DNA of 40,958 nt from an uncultured Christensenella sp. (GTDB lineage: Bacteria > Bacillota > Clostridia > Christensenellales > UBA1242), in the NCBI GenBank assembly GCA_949282135.1, contig CASDOR010000017.1, forward strand, positions 1-40,958. Reading direction: 5' to 3'. Position 1 is the first letter of the stretch. Each line of letters begins with the position of its first letter. The notes beneath the pieces were generated by a model. It was not told where the DNA came from. It was given only the letters and a program-made list of their open reading frames with translations, and did not search any database. Below, piece after piece: positions 18,852 through 27,043 of this stretch. Made by a program: the position numbers and the translations under genes.

Positions 18852-19295
18852 TTAAGGCAAAAGAAGTAAAGAGATAACAAGTGATAAGATAGCATAGGTT
18901 TCAATCATAGCTGGAAACAAAATAAGTTTTCCACTTAGTCCGTCTTTTTTTGCAACCGCATTTATTGCACTACTTGCAGTTTTACCCTGATAAATTGGTG
19001 TGATAAAACCAGCAAGCATTAGTGGAAGTGAAGCAAGGAAAATATTTAGTCCAGTTGCTAAATCTATTCCAAGACTACAACTAGAAGACGCGACAATTGC
19101 ATAAACAAAACCGTAAATCCCTTGAGTTGCTGGAAGGACAACGAGCACCAAAACCTTGCTAAAAATTTTTGGCTCTTCTCCCAAAACCCCACTTGCTGTT
19201 TGTCCTGTTTTTGTTAGCCCTATTGCCGAACCTATTCCACAAAGTAGTGCCGTCAAAACAATTCCACTTAAACCTATAATATAACCCCATTCCAT
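18852..19295 (-). CDS. ntpK: V-type ATPase subunit K (proteolipid ring), Na+-type ion site
   Basis: Membrane rotor-ring subunit, a tandem pair of two-helix hairpins giving four TM helices in 147 residues. The ion carboxylate is E132 in helix 4 (PAMIETYAIL). The full Na+ ligand set known for E. hirae NtpK (L61, T64, Q65, Q110, E139) is present at the same spacing: L54, T57, Q58 in LPATQGIYGF, Q103 in PIYQGKTASSA, and E132. This indicates Na+ rather than H+ transport (inference from residues). GGAGG precedes ATG 19295. The first hairpin lacks a carboxylate, as usual for this duplicated form. Confidence 0.96.
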   Translation of the reverse strand: MEWGYIIGLSGIVLTALLCGIGSAIGLTKTGQTASGVLGEEPKIFSKVLVLVVLPATQGIYGFVYAIVASSSCSLGIDLATGLNIFLASLPLMLAGFITPIYQGKTASSAINAVAKKDGLSGKLILFPAMIETYAILSLVISLLLLP

Positions 19296-19300
19296 ATTTT

Positions 19301-21214
19301 TTACCTCCTATTTTTTTCTTCTATGAGATTTATATAACTAAATTTTGAAGCAAAAGGTGTAAATAACCTTCCCTCTCCCTCGTAAAACCTAGAAAAGAAT
19401 TCTATATACTGCAGTCTTGATACATGAATATAAGCACTAAGTGCCCCCATAAACAAATTAAATCCATGCCCAATAAGCAAAATAATTATACCCAAAGTAA
19501 ACGTTAAACCATTACTAAAAAATGGAGACGCAAGGTCATTTACAATACTTGAAATTATAGCTCCACTTAACATCAGTCCATAAAGTCTTGCGTAGCTTAA
19601 AGTGTCAGACAAAATATTTATTATTGAATAGAGTGATGAAAAAGGTTTTGTAAGCCTGTTTATTCCCTTATTTATAAAAAATTGACCAACTACAATACTA
19701 ATTAAACTTATGCATCCAAGTATTAATCCTATGTTCCTAAAACTGTCTCCTGCAACAAACGACAAAGCAAAGATTATAACACCTATAAAAAACAGCACCC
19801 ATATAAAACCAGAAAAAATTGACTCGCCATATTCTTTTCTTTTTATAAAGAGAACACCTTTTAAGACAAACGACACTGCAATTTGTACAATCCCAGCCCC
19901 TAGACAGATTGCAAGCATTAAATAAACATTTTCTGTCGGGTCTTTAATTAGTGCCTCAGGAATAAGTGCTAAAGTCTGATGAGTCAAACCAAAAAACGAA
20001 CCAAAAAGCACTCCAAAAATTATAGTCGTCACACCGCAAATTGACAAAATCCCCATTAAACTTTTAGTACTCCCACGTGCCACAAAATACATAGGCAGGC
20101 AAAATATAATAAAAAGTAGTCCATAACCAATATCTGCCATGACAAAGCCAAAGAAGATTGAAAAAAATATTGCAATAAACAAATTTGGGTCAAGTGCTTT
20201 TGGAGATGGGACTGAATAAGTATTAGTAATAAATTCAAAAGGTCTAACTACCAGGTTATTTGAAAGTGCTGTTGGAGCGTCGTCCGTTTTATCTATTTTC
20301 AAGAACTCATAAGAAACAATTACACCGAGTTTTTCTAAAAACTCTTTAGCTTTATTCTCATCTTTTTGTCTTAAATAGCCTTCAACAAAAAAAGTATACT
20401 TACTTGCCATAAATTTTTCATTAGCCTTTAATTTTGCTAGTAAAAAACCTAGATAATCGTAAATTATTTTAAAACTTTTAACTAAACCTAAAAAGGCACT
20501 CGCACTTTCAATATACTTACTTTTTTTATCATCAAGTTTTGCAATTTCTTTATCTAGTTTTTGAACAACTTCACTTGCAGTCTTATCAGGCAACTCACTA
20601 AGAAGCTCAAAGTTGAAGTTTTCTAAAAGATTCTTTACTTTTTGGCTCTCGCTCTTATGTGCAAAAATTTGAATGACCTCACCTAAAACTTCACATGACA
20701 CATATTTAAACTCTTTTAAGTCCTCTTTAATTAAGTCTAAAGCCTTTTCATCTTTTATTTTGCCTAAAAATATGTCTGTTGTTTTTGTGCCTTTAAACCC
20801 ACTAAGTCTTAAAGGCAAAATTACAAATGGCACAAATTTTTCACGTTTTCGAGCTAAAATTCCCTTTTGTTCGTCAATCTCACGCAAGGCATCAATTATA
20901 CACTCTACTTCTTCTAACTCCTTTTCTTGTCTTTTGATGTCAACTAGAGTGACGTCATTTCTCGTTAAAAAAATTTCCTCTTTAGGCGTTTTAGTATTCT
21001 TAATATTTTCAATAAACTCTATGGCACTTAGGAAACGTTTTCTACTATCAATTATCTCTTCTTCTTTTAAAGTGTCAATTTGTGTTCTAGACAAACTATC
21101 AAACTCTCTACTTTCTTTCAACTCAAATAGTCCTGAAATAAAAATACTGTCTAGTAGTTTTTCTTTATCTTTTTGAAGTGCGAGGATGCGTACTTTACTC
21201 ATTTTTTCAATCAT
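19301..21214 (-). CDS. ntpI: V-type ATPase subunit I (a-type stator, ion channel)
   Basis: Stator membrane subunit carrying the ion half-channels. 637 residues: a cytoplasmic N-terminal half with coiled coils (about 1-330; KVRILALQKDKEKLLDSIF at the start, EGYLRQKDENKAKEFLEKLG before the membrane part) and a C-terminal membrane half with about seven or eight TM helices. Typical motifs are PFEFITNTYSVPSPKALDPNLF, FFSIFFGFVMADIGYGLLF, and LSDTLSYARLYGLMLSGAII, which contains the essential helix-7 arginine. It overlaps ntpF by 4 nt (21211-21214) and ends 5 nt before ntpK. Confidence 0.96.
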   Translation of the reverse strand: MIEKMSKVRILALQKDKEKLLDSIFISGLFELKESREFDSLSRTQIDTLKEEEIIDSRKRFLSAIEFIENIKNTKTPKEEIFLTRNDVTLVDIKRQEKELEEVECIIDALREIDEQKGILARKREKFVPFVILPLRLSGFKGTKTTDIFLGKIKDEKALDLIKEDLKEFKYVSCEVLGEVIQIFAHKSESQKVKNLLENFNFELLSELPDKTASEVVQKLDKEIAKLDDKKSKYIESASAFLGLVKSFKIIYDYLGFLLAKLKANEKFMASKYTFFVEGYLRQKDENKAKEFLEKLGVIVSYEFLKIDKTDDAPTALSNNLVVRPFEFITNTYSVPSPKALDPNLFIAIFFSIFFGFVMADIGYGLLFIIFCLPMYFVARGSTKSLMGILSICGVTTIIFGVLFGSFFGLTHQTLALIPEALIKDPTENVYLMLAICLGAGIVQIAVSFVLKGVLFIKRKEYGESIFSGFIWVLFFIGVIIFALSFVAGDSFRNIGLILGCISLISIVVGQFFINKGINRLTKPFSSLYSIINILSDTLSYARLYGLMLSGAIISSIVNDLASPFFSNGLTFTLGIIILLIGHGFNLFMGALSAYIHVSRLQYIEFFSRFYEGEGRLFTPFASKFSYINLIEEKNRR

Positions 21215-21525
21215 ACATCTATCACCTCGCCTATAAAATAAGACGCTACCACATCAAACTTTTCTTCGTATTTTTCTTTGCAACTTTGAAGTTTATCCTC
21301 ATATTCTTGAGTCTTAGTTTTTAATTTTTTTTCTAACTCACTATTTATTTTTTGCGTGTCAAGTAACCATTTTTCTTTTATTTTTATTCTCGCATTCTTT
21401 AGTCTAGCATTTTCAGACTTTGTTGTAGTTTTAACTATTTCTACAGCTTCTTTTCTGGCATTTTCTAGTTTTAGTGAGGCAAGACGCTCACTGCGGACAA
21501 TTTCATCTACTGCTTCATTTCTCAT
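21211..21525 (-). CDS. ntpF: V-type ATPase peripheral-stalk coiled-coil subunit (NtpF/H type)
   Basis: First gene of the operon. 104 residues, almost entirely a charged heptad-rich helix (SERLASLKLENARKEAVEIV; KINSELEKKLKTKTQEYEDK) with a short non-helical end. This is the form of the G/H-type stalk protein that winds around subunit E. Sequence alone is low-information; the call rests on length, coiled coil and its place directly before ntpI with an ATGA overlap. GAGGAAG precedes ATG 21525, and a candidate promoter lies at 21555-21584. Confidence 0.85.
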   Translation of the reverse strand: MRNEAVDEIVRSERLASLKLENARKEAVEIVKTTTKSENARLKNARIKIKEKWLLDTQKINSELEKKLKTKTQEYEDKLQSCKEKYEEKFDVVASYFIGEVIDV

Positions 21526-21554
21526 AGGCTCTTCCTCACTTTTAATCTAAAAAT

Positions 21555-21584
21555 ATTTTACCTTATTTTTGCACTTTTTATCAA
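21555..21584 (-). promoter_or_regulatory. Candidate promoter of the V-ATPase operon
   Basis: On the minus strand: TTGATA (21584-21579), an 18-nt spacer and TAAAAT (21560-21555). The start site would lie about 22 nt before the ntpF ATG. Confidence 0.55.
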
Positions 21585-21677
21585 GCAATTTTAACCTACT
21601 CATTTTAATTTTTGTTAAAATTATGATAGAATAAATTTGAAAGCTCTTAAAACCATTATATACACCTATTTTTTCTA

Positions 21678-21924
21678 CTCTTATAATTCATAAATCAATA
21701 TTTGTGCCTTTTTACTTTCCTCTAAAAATCCAAAATCAATATTTATTTCTATTTATTCTACTCTAGAAATTCAAAATCAATATTTATTTCTATTTATTCT
21801 ACTCTAGAAATTCAAAATCAATATTTATTTCTATTTATTCTACTCTAGAAATTCAAAGTCAATATTTATTTCTATTTATTCTACTTATATAATTCAAAGT
21901 CAATATACTAGTTTATTTAATCTT
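21678..21924. repeat. Six-copy 41-bp tandem array upstream of the V-ATPase operon
   Basis: Copies begin at 21678, 21720, 21761, 21802, 21843 and 21884; the period is 41 bp (first interval 42). The best copies read ctctagaaattcaaaatcaa followed by tatttatttctatttattcta and are identical or differ by one base. The outer copies are degraded (ctcttataattcataaatc at the left, cttatataattcaaagtc at the right). Copies abut without spacers. It lies in the 590-bp divergent gap between ntpF and the YebE-family gene. The rest of the gap contains only the two promoters. Confidence 0.92.
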
Positions 21925-22050
21925 CACATCAACAACTAAATTTACCGATTTAGACTATGCAAATAGCAATTTTTAATAAAATTTCAATACGTAAAATCAC
22001 AGTCAAATAAAGGTTAAGCATTTATTATTGCAAAACTTATAGCAAAATGT

Positions 22051-22079
22051 TTGACAAAAAGGACATCTAAAAATAAAAT
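22051..22079 (+). promoter_or_regulatory. Sigma-A promoter of the DUF2179 gene
   Basis: TTGACA (22051-22056), a 17-nt spacer and TAAAAT (22074-22079), about 30 nt before the ATG at 22116. GAGGT lies in the leader. Confidence 0.8.
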
Positions 22080-22115
22080 ATGTGTGAATTTATGATTTTT
22101 ACGAGGTAAAAAAGT

Positions 22116-22676
22116 ATGTTTTTTGGTGTAGAACTTGAACTTTGGCTTGTATGTCTTCTTGTTGTAATTGGTCGAATTTTTGACATGGCTCTTAGTAGCA
22201 TTAGGACAGTTTATACTGTTAAAGGGAAACCTTTGCTCTCTAGTATTTTTGGTTTTTTTGAGGCATTTATTTGGTTTATTATTGTTAAAGCGGCACTAGA
22301 TTATATTTTAACAGACCCTGTGGGAGAAACTTTACTTATTGCACTTTCCTACTCAATAGGCTATGCAGTAGGCACTTTTGTTGGTGGAAAACTCTCTAGC
22401 AAAATAGTAAAAACTCAAATAAGCGTACAAATAGTTCTTTCAAGTAAAAATGATGATTTAGTGAAAGCACTTCGTGACAATGGCTTTGGACAAACAATAT
22501 TTAGTGCTCATGGTGGAGAAAACAAAGATAATGAAACATATTTCATAACAGTTGAGACCGATGATAAACACCTCAAAACACTTAGACAGATTATTGACGA
22601 GTACGACAAAAAAGCATTTGTTTCTATAAACGAGACCAGACAAGTTTTTGGCGGTTATTTTGGCAATGCAAAATAA
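22116..22676 (+). CDS. DUF2179/UPF0316 (YebE-like) membrane protein
   Basis: 186-residue protein. Three hydrophobic segments (about 9-27, 42-62, 72-92) include the family motif GRIFDMALSSIRTVYTVKGK and GFFEAFIWFIIVKAAL. The C-terminal domain (about 100-182, TQISVQIVLSSKNDDLVKALRDNGFG to ETRQVFGGYF) is the DUF2179 fold, a ferredoxin-like domain also found at the end of YitT-family proteins. The function of the family is not established. It has its own promoter and terminator, so it is monocistronic. Family membership is secure by recall; no role is claimed. Confidence 0.88.
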   Translation: MFFGVELELWLVCLLVVIGRIFDMALSSIRTVYTVKGKPLLSSIFGFFEAFIWFIIVKAALDYILTDPVGETLLIALSYSIGYAVGTFVGGKLSSKIVKTQISVQIVLSSKNDDLVKALRDNGFGQTIFSAHGGENKDNETYFITVETDDKHLKTLRQIIDEYDKKAFVSINETRQVFGGYFGNAK

Positions 22677-22721
22677 AGTATATACTTATTATTCTTTTAA
22701 AATTTACGCATGCATATAAAT

Positions 22722-22756
22722 ACAAAAAGAGGAAGCAATCTCTTCCCTTTTGTTTG
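22722..22756 (+). terminator. Terminator of the DUF2179 gene
   Basis: AAAAG-A-GGAAG (22726-22735) pairs with CTTCC-CTTTT (22742-22751), with a bulged A and the loop CAATCT, followed by GTTTGTTT. It lies about 50 bp past the stop codon. Confidence 0.7.
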
Positions 22757-22793
22757 TTTAAATTTTAAAAAATAAATTGGTGCAAATTAACTA

Positions 22794-22822
22794 TTGAAAT
22801 TTTGTTATTAGTTTGCTATAAT
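22794..22822 (+). promoter_or_regulatory. Sigma-A promoter of the small membrane protein gene
   Basis: TTGAAA (22794-22799), a 17-nt spacer and a perfect TATAAT (22817-22822), about 30 nt before ATG 22853. Confidence 0.82.
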
Positions 22823-22839
22823 ACCAGTGTAAAATGATT

Positions 22840-22846
22840 GGAGGGG
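22840..22846 (+). promoter_or_regulatory. Ribosome binding site that decides the start at 22853
   Basis: GGAGGGG lies 6 nt before ATG 22853. A longer reading from TTG 22838 would place this site inside the coding sequence, so the ATG is chosen. Confidence 0.85.
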
Positions 22847-22852
22847 AGAAAA

Positions 22853-23107
22853 ATGTATTTTCTTTTAGGTCGCACACTTGAACAATTTTTATCAGAAAGT
22901 CTTGTTATAATCGCAATTGCACTTATTGCAGTTGGAGTTGCTGTTGGGTTCTTAGCAAGGAGAATTACTAGGGCTGTTAGACAAACTAATAATATTGATA
23001 ATCACGATAAACTATTTTTAACACTTAAAATTACTGGGATGGTTTTAATTTTAGTAGGTTTCCTTTGCATTGGTATTGAGGTTATACTTTATCTTGTCAG
23101 TAGATAA
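22853..23107 (+). CDS. Small two-TM membrane protein of unknown function
   Basis: 84 residues from ATG 22853. I do not recognise the family. It has two clear membrane helices (about 15-34, SLVIIAIALIAVGVAVGFLA; about 58-82, GMVLILVGFLCIGIEVILYLV) separated by a basic and polar loop (RRITRAVRQTNNIDNHDK). The positive loop suggests a hairpin with both ends outside and the loop in the cytoplasm. It has a strong promoter, a strong ribosome site and its own terminator, so it is a real, independently expressed gene. No partner is implied by its neighbours. Confidence 0.85.
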   Translation: MYFLLGRTLEQFLSESLVIIAIALIAVGVAVGFLARRITRAVRQTNNIDNHDKLFLTLKITGMVLILVGFLCIGIEVILYLVSR

Positions 23108-23134
23108 AATATAGAAATTAAACTAAAGATAGTT

Positions 23135-23188
23135 AAAAAAAGAGAGATTTAGTCTTATTTTCAAAAAAAACTACTTCTCTCTTTTTTT
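23135..23188 (+). terminator. Terminator of the small membrane protein gene
   Basis: AAAAAAGAGAGA (23135-23146) pairs with TCTCTCTTTTTT (23176-23187), followed by more T. The loop is long (about 30 nt) but the stem and U-tract are clear. Confidence 0.75.
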
Positions 23189-23470
23189 ACACCTATTTTT
23201 AAAAGACTATATCTTCTTTAATTTTTTGAATTTCAATATCACTTCTCTCTCTTTGTTATTTGTCTATTTTATTAAAACAACACAACTTTAACCATACTTT
23301 AACCATACTTTAACCATTTTTTAAAATTAGTATTCCAAATTTTTTAAATTTAATTTAAGTATCTAACAAAGTCTTTTACTTTTTTAATATTTTTATGCTT
23401 TTTATTTTTGCACGCTCCTTTTTTATTTTGCTAAGAGATGAAAGCTTTTACTTTAAAGGGCATATTTATA

Positions 23471-23584
23471 AATTTGTTATTTACACTATGTTTTGATATG
23501 ATTTTTGTTAAGCCCCAATTATCACATATTGTTCAATGTCAAGAAGAATTTGTTATTTACACTATATTTCAATATGGTTTTTAT
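23471..23584. repeat. 38-bp direct repeat, one copy overlapping a gene end
   Basis: aatttgttatttacactat followed by (g/a)tttt-gatatg-atttt-type sequence occurs at 23471-23508 and 23547-23584. The second copy covers the stop codon (23562-23564) and last codons of the TPR gene. A 12-bp triplet repeat (ctttaaccatac-type) lies nearby at about 23284-23320. The rest of the 23189-23561 gap shows no gene or RNA. Confidence 0.7.
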
Positions 23585-25253
23585 CTATAAAAAAGTAAAA
23601 ATCCTTTTGTGAAACCTTGTAGTATTGTAACACATCTCTAAAAAAGTCCTTTACTCCCATCATATCTAAAATCTTATAAGTCAAAACAGATGACATTATA
23701 TTTATTTGTTTTAGGGTTTTTTCCTTCTTCATTTTTGCTTTGTCTCTTAGCTTTACTACCCTAGATTTACCTTTAATTCCCCATACAATTTGACTTAAGG
23801 CAGTAGTTATATCTATTTTACAAGGTTCAACGTTTTTTAAAAAAAATGAAATGGTATTAAAAATAACTTCCCTTACACCAGGTACAAATTCACTATAAAA
23901 ATCCATATCTGGTAGTTCAAAATTATAGTAATAGTCTCTAAATACAATTGACATAAAAGCATTTGTCTCTCTATGCTTAAAGCAAATCATATTGTAAAGC
24001 ACTTTTAACTTAAAATTATCAGCTATATCTTCACTAAGAAGCAAAAATCTAGTAAACAAATAAAAATCATCCTCTTGAAAGCAAGCTAATCTTAAAGTTA
24101 AATTTGCATTATCAAAACTATTATTATGTTTAGCAAGATAAAAGAAAAAGGATTTGTTATCTCTAAAAAAACACTTTAAATACTCGTCATCTTGATTTAT
24201 TAACTCTTTTACTTTTTGTCTTACAATTTTTTTGTGACTATATGGAACGTCAAAGAAATATTTTATACTTTGCCTTATTTTTCTTTCACAAATGTCAAGG
24301 TATGACATGTATATGTACCTATTGAAATAGTCAAAGTTATATAAATCAAGAAGTTTAGCTTTTGCCTGTTTAAATTTTCCTGCGTTTATACAAGTTATCG
24401 CATAATATAAACTTGCTTCAAGGTCAAGGGCATTTGAATCTTTATAGTGCGACATATAGTTAAGTGCTGCGTTGAAATTATTTGTTTCTGCATAAGCAAG
24501 CCCTATTTTAAACTTCTCATCTGTTGACAAATTTTTCTTTTTCTGGCTTAAAATCTGTCCTATTCTATCATAATTATTTGTGTCTTTGTTAAGATAATAA
24601 AGAATAAGTAAATTACATAAGTCTAAAATTGTACCTCGCCCATACTCTTTCATAATAGAAAGTGCTTTATCACTTTCCCCCAAAAACATATAGGCAAAAC
24701 TAAGTCCATTTCTCACCCTTTCGTTATTTAGGTCATTTAATTTTTCGTATTCTTCTATTGCCTCTTCAAAATGCCCACTAGCAACTAGGTTTTCAGCTAA
24801 AAGTAGATCCTTACTATCATTTATATCATTTGATATGACTTTAAAGCCTTTTCTAGAGTTATAAATCATATCAATAATTTCTTCAGCCAAATCATCAAAA
24901 GTATCATCTTCTTCAAAAGCCCTTTTAAAATAACTTAAAGCTTTTTCATAATCATGAGTTTTAAGATATGTATGGGCAACTTTTAAATAAACATTAGACA
25001 TAAAAAGGTCGGTTTCTTTATATAAAAAGTTAAAAAGAAGTGTAAGTTTACTATTCCCTGCCAAAAAGTAAGCATTAGCAAGAAATTTAGCAGAATTTAT
25101 AACCATTTTCTTGTCACCATTATCTAGAATTGGCAACAAACTACTGATTGCTCTTAAGTAACTCCCACTATCAATTAGTTCCTTACCTTTTTCTATTCTA
25201 TCATTATCAGTTAATTTTACAAATTGTACGACTTTATTATCTACTTCACCCAT
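23562..25253 (-). CDS. Tetratricopeptide-repeat protein of unknown function
   Basis: 563 residues, soluble, with no signal peptide or TM helix. TPR-like helical pairs are visible at about 20-45 (IEKGKELIDSGSYLRAISSL), 88-115 (LKVAHTYLKTHDYEKALSYFKRAFEED), 150-175 (ENLVASGHFEEAIEEYEKL), 180-205 (GLSFAYMFLGESDKALSIM), 245-270 (GLAYAETNNFNAALNYM) and 283-305 (YAITCINAGKFKQAKAKLLDLY). The remaining ~260 residues are helical, rich in F, Y and K, and not recognisable. TPRs point to a protein-protein scaffold; the partner is unknown. There is no clear Shine-Dalgarno before ATG 25253. It is flanked by unrelated units, so context gives no clue. Confidence 0.8.
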   Translation of the reverse strand: MGEVDNKVVQFVKLTDNDRIEKGKELIDSGSYLRAISSLLPILDNGDKKMVINSAKFLANAYFLAGNSKLTLLFNFLYKETDLFMSNVYLKVAHTYLKTHDYEKALSYFKRAFEEDDTFDDLAEEIIDMIYNSRKGFKVISNDINDSKDLLLAENLVASGHFEEAIEEYEKLNDLNNERVRNGLSFAYMFLGESDKALSIMKEYGRGTILDLCNLLILYYLNKDTNNYDRIGQILSQKKKNLSTDEKFKIGLAYAETNNFNAALNYMSHYKDSNALDLEASLYYAITCINAGKFKQAKAKLLDLYNFDYFNRYIYMSYLDICERKIRQSIKYFFDVPYSHKKIVRQKVKELINQDDEYLKCFFRDNKSFFFYLAKHNNSFDNANLTLRLACFQEDDFYLFTRFLLLSEDIADNFKLKVLYNMICFKHRETNAFMSIVFRDYYYNFELPDMDFYSEFVPGVREVIFNTISFFLKNVEPCKIDITTALSQIVWGIKGKSRVVKLRDKAKMKKEKTLKQINIMSSVLTYKILDMMGVKDFFRDVLQYYKVSQKDFYFFIDKNHIEI

Positions 25254-25432
25254 AATATATTTTTATGTCAAAAAGTTACAAAATTTGCGTTTTTATTTAA
25301 AATATATTTTATTTTAAATTAGCATATTCTATTTAAACCTAATTTTTGCCCTTTTTCTCCCTTACAAACTAGATTTTACTTAAATTTACTTATAAAGTCA
25401 AATTTAAGACAAAAAAATTACCATAAAACAAA

Positions 25433-25460
25433 AAACTCCTACAAATAAACTTAGGAGTTT
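25433..25460 (-). terminator. Terminator of the dnaG-rpoD-trmK-zinc ribbon operon
   Basis: AAACTCCTA (25433-25441) pairs with TAGGAGTTT (25452-25460). On the minus strand the stem runs into TTTTTTGTTTT. It lies about 220 bp past the last stop codon. It is the only structure seen in the 430-bp gap 25254-25683; no gene or RNA is visible there. Confidence 0.75.
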
Positions 25461-25683
25461 AATATGTTCTAACAAAAGTAAAAATTTTATTTCTTAAATT
25501 TTTTAAAAACCTTGCTTTTATTTGCTATCTCTCACCTTCTGTGTTTGTTTTCGGTGTAAAGTAAAGTTTTTTAAGCAAAGTTTTAATTAAGTAGAGTTAT
25601 TATTAAGGTGATTTTAGCTAATATTTTAAGCTTTTAATACCAAAATAATCAAAAAATTAGTTACAAATTATCTATCAAAAAGC

Positions 25684-26370
25684 TTAATTATTGTAATTTA
25701 TTCTTCTGCAGTGCTCACATTCTAGATAGCCATCTTGTTTTAGTTTTGTCATGTGTGCACTAGAAAATTCCATACTACATCCCCCGCAAGAATTATTATT
25801 TACAGCAACAAACACTGGGAATATCTTATCTTGCTTTAGTTGCTTATATCGTTGAAGTAGTTTTTTATCTACCTCTTTTTCTAATTTTTCTAATTCCTTT
25901 GTTATTTCTTCAAGCTTAGGGAGATATTTTTTACGTTCCTCATTATACTTTTCTTTGCTTTCTAAATATTTGTTTTTATATTTGACTATGTTATTTTTGC
26001 AAGCCTCAAACTGCTTAATAATATTTGAAACATTTTCAACTTGAACAGATAAGTTCCTTTCAATCGTAGAAAACTGCTTATCAAGCACATCTTCCTTATT
26101 TGCCCACTTTTCTTTATCGTCACTTGACATGTTTGAAGAACTAATTCTATCAATCTCTTCCTTTAATTTTCTAAAATCTGCCTCACATTTTGAATAGATT
26201 GCTATTGTGTTCTTTGCCTCCAAATCAATTTCAGCAAGCCTATTTTGATTGTCTTTAATAAGGTTTGCAACTTTATCAACTTCGTCTTTTTCCTTTAAAT
26301 TGTCTAAATCTCTAATTAGAGCATTTCTTCTTATATCTAAGTTTTGATATTCAATAATTTTTTCAAACAT
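25684..26370 (-). CDS. Coiled-coil protein with C4 zinc ribbon (CdsZ/YbgI-neighbour type)
   Basis: 228 residues. A long charged coiled coil (about 10-185) is followed by a C-terminal zinc ribbon: CGGC, then 20 residues on, CEHC (NNSCGGCSMEF ... LECEHCRRI). This is the 'zf-RING_7 / C4-type zinc ribbon' family that commonly follows rpoD and trmK in Bacillota. A role in nucleic-acid or ribosome contact is plausible but not proven. The start ATG 26370 overlaps the end of trmK by 8 nt (ATGTTTGA), so translation is likely coupled. A nif3 gene normally lies between these two in relatives and is absent here. Confidence 0.88.
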   Translation of the reverse strand: MFEKIIEYQNLDIRRNALIRDLDNLKEKDEVDKVANLIKDNQNRLAEIDLEAKNTIAIYSKCEADFRKLKEEIDRISSSNMSSDDKEKWANKEDVLDKQFSTIERNLSVQVENVSNIIKQFEACKNNIVKYKNKYLESKEKYNEERKKYLPKLEEITKELEKLEKEVDKKLLQRYKQLKQDKIFPVFVAVNNNSCGGCSMEFSSAHMTKLKQDGYLECEHCRRINYNN

Positions 26371-27043
26371 ATTTTTCTCCCAAATTAATTTTATTTAAAA
26401 GCTCGAGTTCTTCTCTAAAGAGCTTAACCTCACTAACGCTTAAAATTCTTTCGCAATAATTTTTTCTAAAACTCACGTATTCTATAAAGTCTAAAGGCAT
26501 TTTATCTAGATTAGTTTTACCAAAATGCAGTTCTAAAGGATTTAACTCTTGTTTTTTTTCGCTTCTAACTACCTTTAAAATATTATAAAACATTTTCCCT
26601 TCTTTTGCAATAATATCTTTTTCTATGTAAAAATTATTTGCTAAAAGATACCTTCTTAAGTCTACAACATTTCTTTGAGGACCTAAAATAAAATGCTTAA
26701 AATGATTTTTGTCCTGACTTAAAATTTTTATTATTTCCTTTCCGCCCATACCGGCAATAATAATTTCTTCTGGCACAAAATTATTAGTTTTTTGAGCTAA
26801 AACTCCATCAAACACTGTCAAGCCATCCCCAACAAGAAAGGTAGTACGACTCGCATATTCTACTAAATTTTTTCTTGCCTTATTTAGACAAGCATCACTT
26901 ATATCTGTCAAAAAAGAATAGTCAATTTTGTTATTATCAAATAGATATTTTGTAATAAAACCATGGTCGGCACCAATTTCTGCAACTACTCTTTTTGACA
27001 CCATTTCTGAAAGCTTTTTTATTCTGTTTTGATTTTTAGTCAC
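26363..27043 (-). CDS. trmK: tRNA (adenine-22-N1)-methyltransferase TrmK
   Basis: Methylates A22 in the D-loop region of tRNA using S-adenosylmethionine. 226 residues. The Rossmann SAM-binding motif is [15 protein letters not shown], with [14 protein letters not shown] as motif II and the hallmark [15 protein letters not shown], then [14 protein letters not shown] and FYNILKV. Start is GTG 27043, overlapping the rpoD stop by 8 nt (GTGACTAA). It is conserved next to rpoD in Bacillota. Confidence 0.93.
   Translation of the reverse strand: MTKNQNRIKKLSEMVSKRVVAEIGADHGFITKYLFDNNKIDYSFLTDISDACLNKARKNLVEYASRTTFLVGDGLTVFDGVLAQKTNNFVPEEIIIAGMGGKEIIKILSQDKNHFKHFILGPQRNVVDLRRYLLANNFYIEKDIIAKEGKMFYNILKVVRSEKKQELNPLELHFGKTNLDKMPLDFIEYVSFRKNYCERILSVSEVKLFREELELLNKINLGEKYV

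Noticed and set aside
20673..21176. 167-codon open frame on the plus strand opposite ntpI
   Set aside because: It is antisense to a well-supported V-ATPase subunit gene, has a Ser/Lys-rich translation typical of mirrored AT-rich genes, and has no ribosome site.
21678..21924. Possible CRISPR array
   Set aside because: Copies abut with a 41-bp step and have no unique spacers, and there are no cas genes, so this is a plain tandem repeat.
22838..23107. Longer form of the small membrane protein starting at TTG 22838
   Set aside because: The ribosome site GGAGGGG would fall inside the coding sequence; ATG 22853 has correct spacing.
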